Positions 18,535-21,631 of a DNA stretch of 21,631 bases are shown in pieces. The stretch spans positions 1-21,631 of IMG/VR virus record IMGVR_UViG_3300017735_000124; one strand, 5' to 3'. This DNA is from a virus. The translations under genes were made by a program, and so were the position numbers. The notes beneath the pieces are model-generated. The model was given only the letters and a program-made list of their open reading frames with translations, was not told where the DNA came from and did no database searches. The first letter of the stretch is position 1; each line of letters opens with the position of its first letter.

Positions 18535-21059
18535 TGGCAACACCACCTAACATGGTCGCATCAGGTCTTGACCTCGACGACACAGCGGGACTTCCCGAAC
18601 TAGAAGTATCAGTAGACGCACCGATGGAGTTTCCAGGCGGTGCCGAAGTTATAGAAGATGGGATGGGCGGCGCAACCGTACAGCCTATAGACTTCAATAG
18701 TTTAGAAGGACTAAGCCAAGAAGATCTTATTCCGTTTGACGCGAACCTCTCAGAGTTCCTAGATGATGGGGTCTTGGGCGAACTATCCTCTGATCTTCGT
18801 AGCATGTACCAAGATGATTTGTCCTCACGTTCTGAGTGGGAAGATGCATACACCAACGGCCTAGACCTATTAGGAATTAAGACGGAAGACCGCTCTACTC
18901 CGTTTGAAGGAGCCTCTGGCATTACGCATCCTATGATTAGTGAAAGCGTAACCCAGTTCCAAGCACAGGCATACAAGGAACTCTTGCCATCGGGCGGACC
19001 AGTACGCACCGCGGTCCTGGGACTTAAAGACCGCGCACGAGAAGAGCAGGCTAAACGTGTAAAAGATTTCATGAACTACCAGATCACGGAGATCATGGAA
19101 GAGTACGATCCCGATATGGATCAGATGCTGTTCTATTTGCCGCTATCCGGTTCTACATTTAAGAAAGTATACTTCGATCCAACGAAACAACGCGCTATAG
19201 CTAAGTTTATTCCGGCACAAGACCTTGTTGTTTCATACGCTGCATCTGATTTAGCAACAGCTAGCCGTGTAACCCACGTTCTACGCATGGATCTCAACGA
19301 TGTTGTGAAAATGCAGTATGCGGGCATGTACCGTGACGTTGATCTGTCTGCATCTGAGGATGTTGAAGAGGATCAAGTACGCCAGAAGGTAAACGAATTA
19401 GAGGGATTATCTAAGAATTACAGCGATGATGTGCTTAATATCTTGGAAATGCACGTTGATTTAGACCTCGAAGGGTTCGAGGACATGGATCCAGAGACTC
19501 AAGAGCCTACAGGTATCAAGCTCCCATACATCGTTACACTGGACGATTCGTCTGGTTCGATCTTATCTATCCGTCGTAACTACGAGATGGAAGATATCTT
19601 CAAGCGTAAGCGCCAGTATTTCGTACACTACAAGTTCATGCCTGGTCTTGGGTTCTATGGCTTCGGTCTGATCCACATGGTTGGTGGGCTTGGTAGAGCG
19701 GCAACGAGCCTCCTACGTCAGCTTATCGATGCAGGAACACTCGCTAACCTCCCTGCCGGTTTTAAAGCCCGTGGAGTGCGTGTACGCAACGCAGATGAGC
19801 CATTACAGCCTGGAGAGTGGAGAGACATTGACGCCCCAGGAGGAAGCATTAGAGACGCTATCGTACCGCTGCCATACAAAGAACCATCAGGTACACTGGC
19901 TCAATTACTAGGTGGACTGGTGAATGACGGACGTCGGTTCATTGCATTAGCCGATCAACAGATCTCGGACATGGGTCAGGAGACTCCTGTCGGAACTACA
20001 GTAGCTATGTTGGAACGCGGGATGAAGGTTATGTCCGCGATTCATAAACGATTGCACTACGCTCAGAAGACGGAGTTCCGTTTACTGGCGCGTATCTTCT
20101 CTGAAAACCTCCCTCCTATGTACCCCTACGAAGTAGCGGGCGCGCAGGCGCAAGTTAAAGTAGAAGACTTTGATGCTCGGGTAGACGTCCTCCCAGTCTC
20201 AGACCCTAACATCTTCTCCATGTCGCAACGTGTTACACTCGCGCAAACTCAGCTCCAACTGGCGCAGTCTAACCCGCAGATGCACAATCTGCATGCCGCA
20301 TATAGAAGAATGTATCAAGCATTAGAGGTGCAGAATATCGACGAGATCCTACCACCGGCTCCAGAGCCTATGCCACAAGACCCTGCTACAGAGAATGCGG
20401 CTATGATTGGTGGTAAAACACCACAAGCGTTCCCTCAACAGGATCACGACGCGCATATTCAAAGCCACTTGGCTATGCTCGAGCTTGATATACTACAACA
20501 AACACCGGCAGTTCTGGCCGCAATCTTCAGTCATGTGTTCCAACACGTCAGTATGAAAGCCAGAGTTATGGTTCAAATGGAGATGCAGCAGATGCAACAA
20601 GCGCAGATGCAAGAGCTACAACAACAGATTGCTCAGATTACAAACCTAGTTCAAGCAGGAGCATTGCTTCCTGAGATGGCGCAGACACAGATTGCTCAAC
20701 TGCAACAGCAGATGCAACAGTCTCAAATGCCACCAGATCAAGTGGAGGCTCGAGTTTCACAGGTTGAATCAGAGTTGCTACAAGAGGTTATGCCTCTACT
20801 GACCTACAAAGGTGAAGGTGGTGCAGAGCAAGATCCGCTCGTAACTATCCGTATGCAAGAGCTAGCAATCAAGGAGATGGAAGCTTCGCAGAAAGCACAG
20901 ATGGAACAAGCTAAACTACAGCTAGACCAGATGAAGCTAGAACAACAAGCTACTACTGATTCCGCTAGGCTAGAACTTCAAGAGCAGATCGCTGATGATC
21001 GCAGTGAGGTAAACAGGGAACGCATTGACGTACAACGTCAGGCTATGGAAAGAAGATGA
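18534..21059 (+). CDS. Portal (head-tail connector) protein
   Basis: This is an 841-aa protein directly after terL, which is the usual place for the portal. After an acidic N-terminus come landmarks of long P22-like/podovirus-type portals: WEDAYTNGLDLLGIKTEDRS, PFEGASGITHPMISESVTQF, then AYKELLPSGGPVRT. The motif YLPLSGSTFKKVYFDP is at about 200-215, with GFGLIHMVGGLGRAATSLLR and LRQLIDAGTLANLPAGFKARG about halfway. The C-terminal quarter is an unusually Gln/Met-rich coiled coil (about 680-740), followed by another helix to the end (about 780-841) that would form the barrel-like extension. It forms the dodecameric ring through which DNA enters and leaves. The size favours a short-tailed phage, but that is not proof. 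Confidence 0.9.
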   Translation: MATPPNMVASGLDLDDTAGLPELEVSVDAPMEFPGGAEVIEDGMGGATVQPIDFNSLEGLSQEDLIPFDANLSEFLDDGVLGELSSDLRSMYQDDLSSRSEWEDAYTNGLDLLGIKTEDRSTPFEGASGITHPMISESVTQFQAQAYKELLPSGGPVRTAVLGLKDRAREEQAKRVKDFMNYQITEIMEEYDPDMDQMLFYLPLSGSTFKKVYFDPTKQRAIAKFIPAQDLVVSYAASDLATASRVTHVLRMDLNDVVKMQYAGMYRDVDLSASEDVEEDQVRQKVNELEGLSKNYSDDVLNILEMHVDLDLEGFEDMDPETQEPTGIKLPYIVTLDDSSGSILSIRRNYEMEDIFKRKRQYFVHYKFMPGLGFYGFGLIHMVGGLGRAATSLLRQLIDAGTLANLPAGFKARGVRVRNADEPLQPGEWRDIDAPGGSIRDAIVPLPYKEPSGTLAQLLGGLVNDGRRFIALADQQISDMGQETPVGTTVAMLERGMKVMSAIHKRLHYAQKTEFRLLARIFSENLPPMYPYEVAGAQAQVKVEDFDARVDVLPVSDPNIFSMSQRVTLAQTQLQLAQSNPQMHNLHAAYRRMYQALEVQNIDEILPPAPEPMPQDPATENAAMIGGKTPQAFPQQDHDAHIQSHLAMLELDILQQTPAVLAAIFSHVFQHVSMKARVMVQMEMQQMQQAQMQELQQQIAQITNLVQAGALLPEMAQTQIAQLQQQMQQSQMPPDQVEARVSQVESELLQEVMPLLTYKGEGGAEQDPLVTIRMQELAIKEMEASQKAQMEQAKLQLDQMKLEQQATTDSARLELQEQIADDRSEVNRERIDVQRQAMERR

Positions 21060-21610
21060 CCCGCGGTCTTCTAGCGGCTATACTAATTATGATCGGCGGG
21101 GTTGTGTCCGCCGACGATACAATCAGAACTGATACTAACAGCACTATAACTTCTGACGGTTCGATGGATACCACCATCAACAGTCCGCCGCCTTCTGCAA
21201 TTTCTCCACAGATTAGCGCAAGCAACTCTGACCTATGTACTGTAGGTGTTGCGGGGGCGGTGCAGACACAGATCCTAGGTATATCCGCAGGTAGAACTGT
21301 ACGAGATATGAACTGTGAAAAGCTCAAGAACGCTAAGACTATGTACGATATGGGCATGAAAGTTGCTGCCGTATCAGTCATGTGTCAGGACGAAAGAGTG
21401 TTTGAAGCCATGCTTAATGCGGGGACGCCCTGCCCCAAGGATGGGTTGGTGGGCGATAAAGCTAGGCTTGCATGGGAAATGGAAGCTGTAAAGGAAGAAA
21501 TACGAAGAGATCAGAACAATCCAATGAGAAAGATGTTCAATGAAAACGTTGAAACAAAAACAGGTCTTAGTGTTATTATTAGCACTTTGGCCTTCGTACT
21601 CTTCTTGTGA
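21056..21610 (+). CDS. Secreted or membrane-anchored phage protein, conserved hypothetical
   Basis: This is a 184-aa protein. The N-terminus MTRGLLAAILIMIGGVVSA is a clear signal peptide with a likely cut before DD. The mature part is Ser/Thr-rich and then holds a conserved-looking domain (ILGISAGRTVRDMNCEKLKN, MGMKVAAVSVMCQDERVFEAM) with four Cys that could pair in the periplasm. The C-terminus, TGLSVIISTLAFVLFL, is a hydrophobic tail that could anchor in the membrane. No lipobox is seen, so it is not a typical o-spanin. A role in lysis, the cell envelope or DNA ejection is possible. It overlaps the portal gene by ATGA, so it is a late gene. Confidence 0.75.
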   Translation: MTRGLLAAILIMIGGVVSADDTIRTDTNSTITSDGSMDTTINSPPPSAISPQISASNSDLCTVGVAGAVQTQILGISAGRTVRDMNCEKLKNAKTMYDMGMKVAAVSVMCQDERVFEAMLNAGTPCPKDGLVGDKARLAWEMEAVKEEIRRDQNNPMRKMFNENVETKTGLSVIISTLAFVLFL

Positions 21611-21631
21611 TCCTTATAGTTATGGGGCAAC
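21607..21631 (+). CDS. Possible start of another gene (fragment)
   Basis: A GTG at 21607 overlaps the preceding stop (GTGA) and opens a frame reading MILIVMGQ to the window edge; an ATG at 21622 is in the same frame. No SD is visible. The tight overlap fits this operon, but the piece is too short to say more. Confidence 0.25.

Noticed and set aside
18467-19072. Leftward frame of 201 aa opposite terL/portal
   Set aside because: Arg/Ser-rich mirror translation of the well-supported portal gene; no RBS and no partner genes on that strand.

Overview
The window looks like part of a tailed double-stranded DNA bacteriophage genome (Caudoviricetes). It carries a large terminase, a small terminase and a large portal protein. 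It also has a phage replication module (primase, SSB-like protein, SF1 and SF2 helicases) and many small, tightly overlapping genes of unknown function. Several proteins resemble sequences I associate with marine (uvMED-type or pelagiphage-like) phages, but host and morphology cannot be fixed from the sequence. I see no integrase, tRNA gene, CRISPR array or insertion sequence. Base composition looks even across the window by eye.

Layout. (1) 1-5044, leftward: replication and recombination. In transcription order the genes are a coiled-coil phage protein, an SSB-like protein ending in DDSIPF, an intercistronic terminator, an archaeo-eukaryotic-type primase, an AlpA-like HTH protein, a UvrD-type helicase, a DUF6378-like protein and the start of one more gene. 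Most junctions are TAATG or ATGA overlaps. (2) 5123-6804, rightward: an SNF2-like SF2 helicase and a small protein, divergent from block 1. (3) 6795-11257, leftward: a run of about 14 small early or accessory genes with no assigned enzyme activity. It includes a DUF1281/Api92-like protein, an OB-fold-like protein and an HTH protein, and it ends in a 56-aa ribbon-helix-helix (RHH) protein at 6896-7066. A possible small RNA and a strong leftward terminator follow. (4) 11258-11602: a structured control region with mirrored outward-facing TATATAG elements, each overlapping a DnaA-box-like sequence. Two opposed triplets of GTAAAC lie between them. It is either a divergent promoter/operator or a replication origin. 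(5) 11603-12524, rightward: small terminase and a PD-(D/E)XK (VRR-NUC-like) nuclease overlapping it by 77 bp. (6) 12525-14712, leftward: five small genes with their own promoters and hairpins. The Cys-rich first one is flanked on both sides by arrays of the heptamer TTGCGCC. Two others share an exactly duplicated 48-bp hairpin/RBS leader. (7) 14713-15082: a regulatory region without genes. (8) 15083-21610, rightward: late genes. They are an HlyC-like acyltransferase homologue, a Gly-rich protein, the large terminase, the portal, a secreted or membrane protein, and possibly the first bases of another gene.

How it works together. Blocks 1 and 2 supply helicases, primase and ssDNA binding; the polymerase presumably lies to the left. 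Block 3 is probably host takeover and regulation. Blocks 5 and 8 package DNA and build the head. The most interesting points are the mirrored control region, the TTGCGCC arrays next to terS, the acyltransferase homologue that seems to lack the catalytic histidine beside virion genes, the SSB-like tail shared by primase and SSB-like protein, the duplicated leader cassette, and the possible sRNA.
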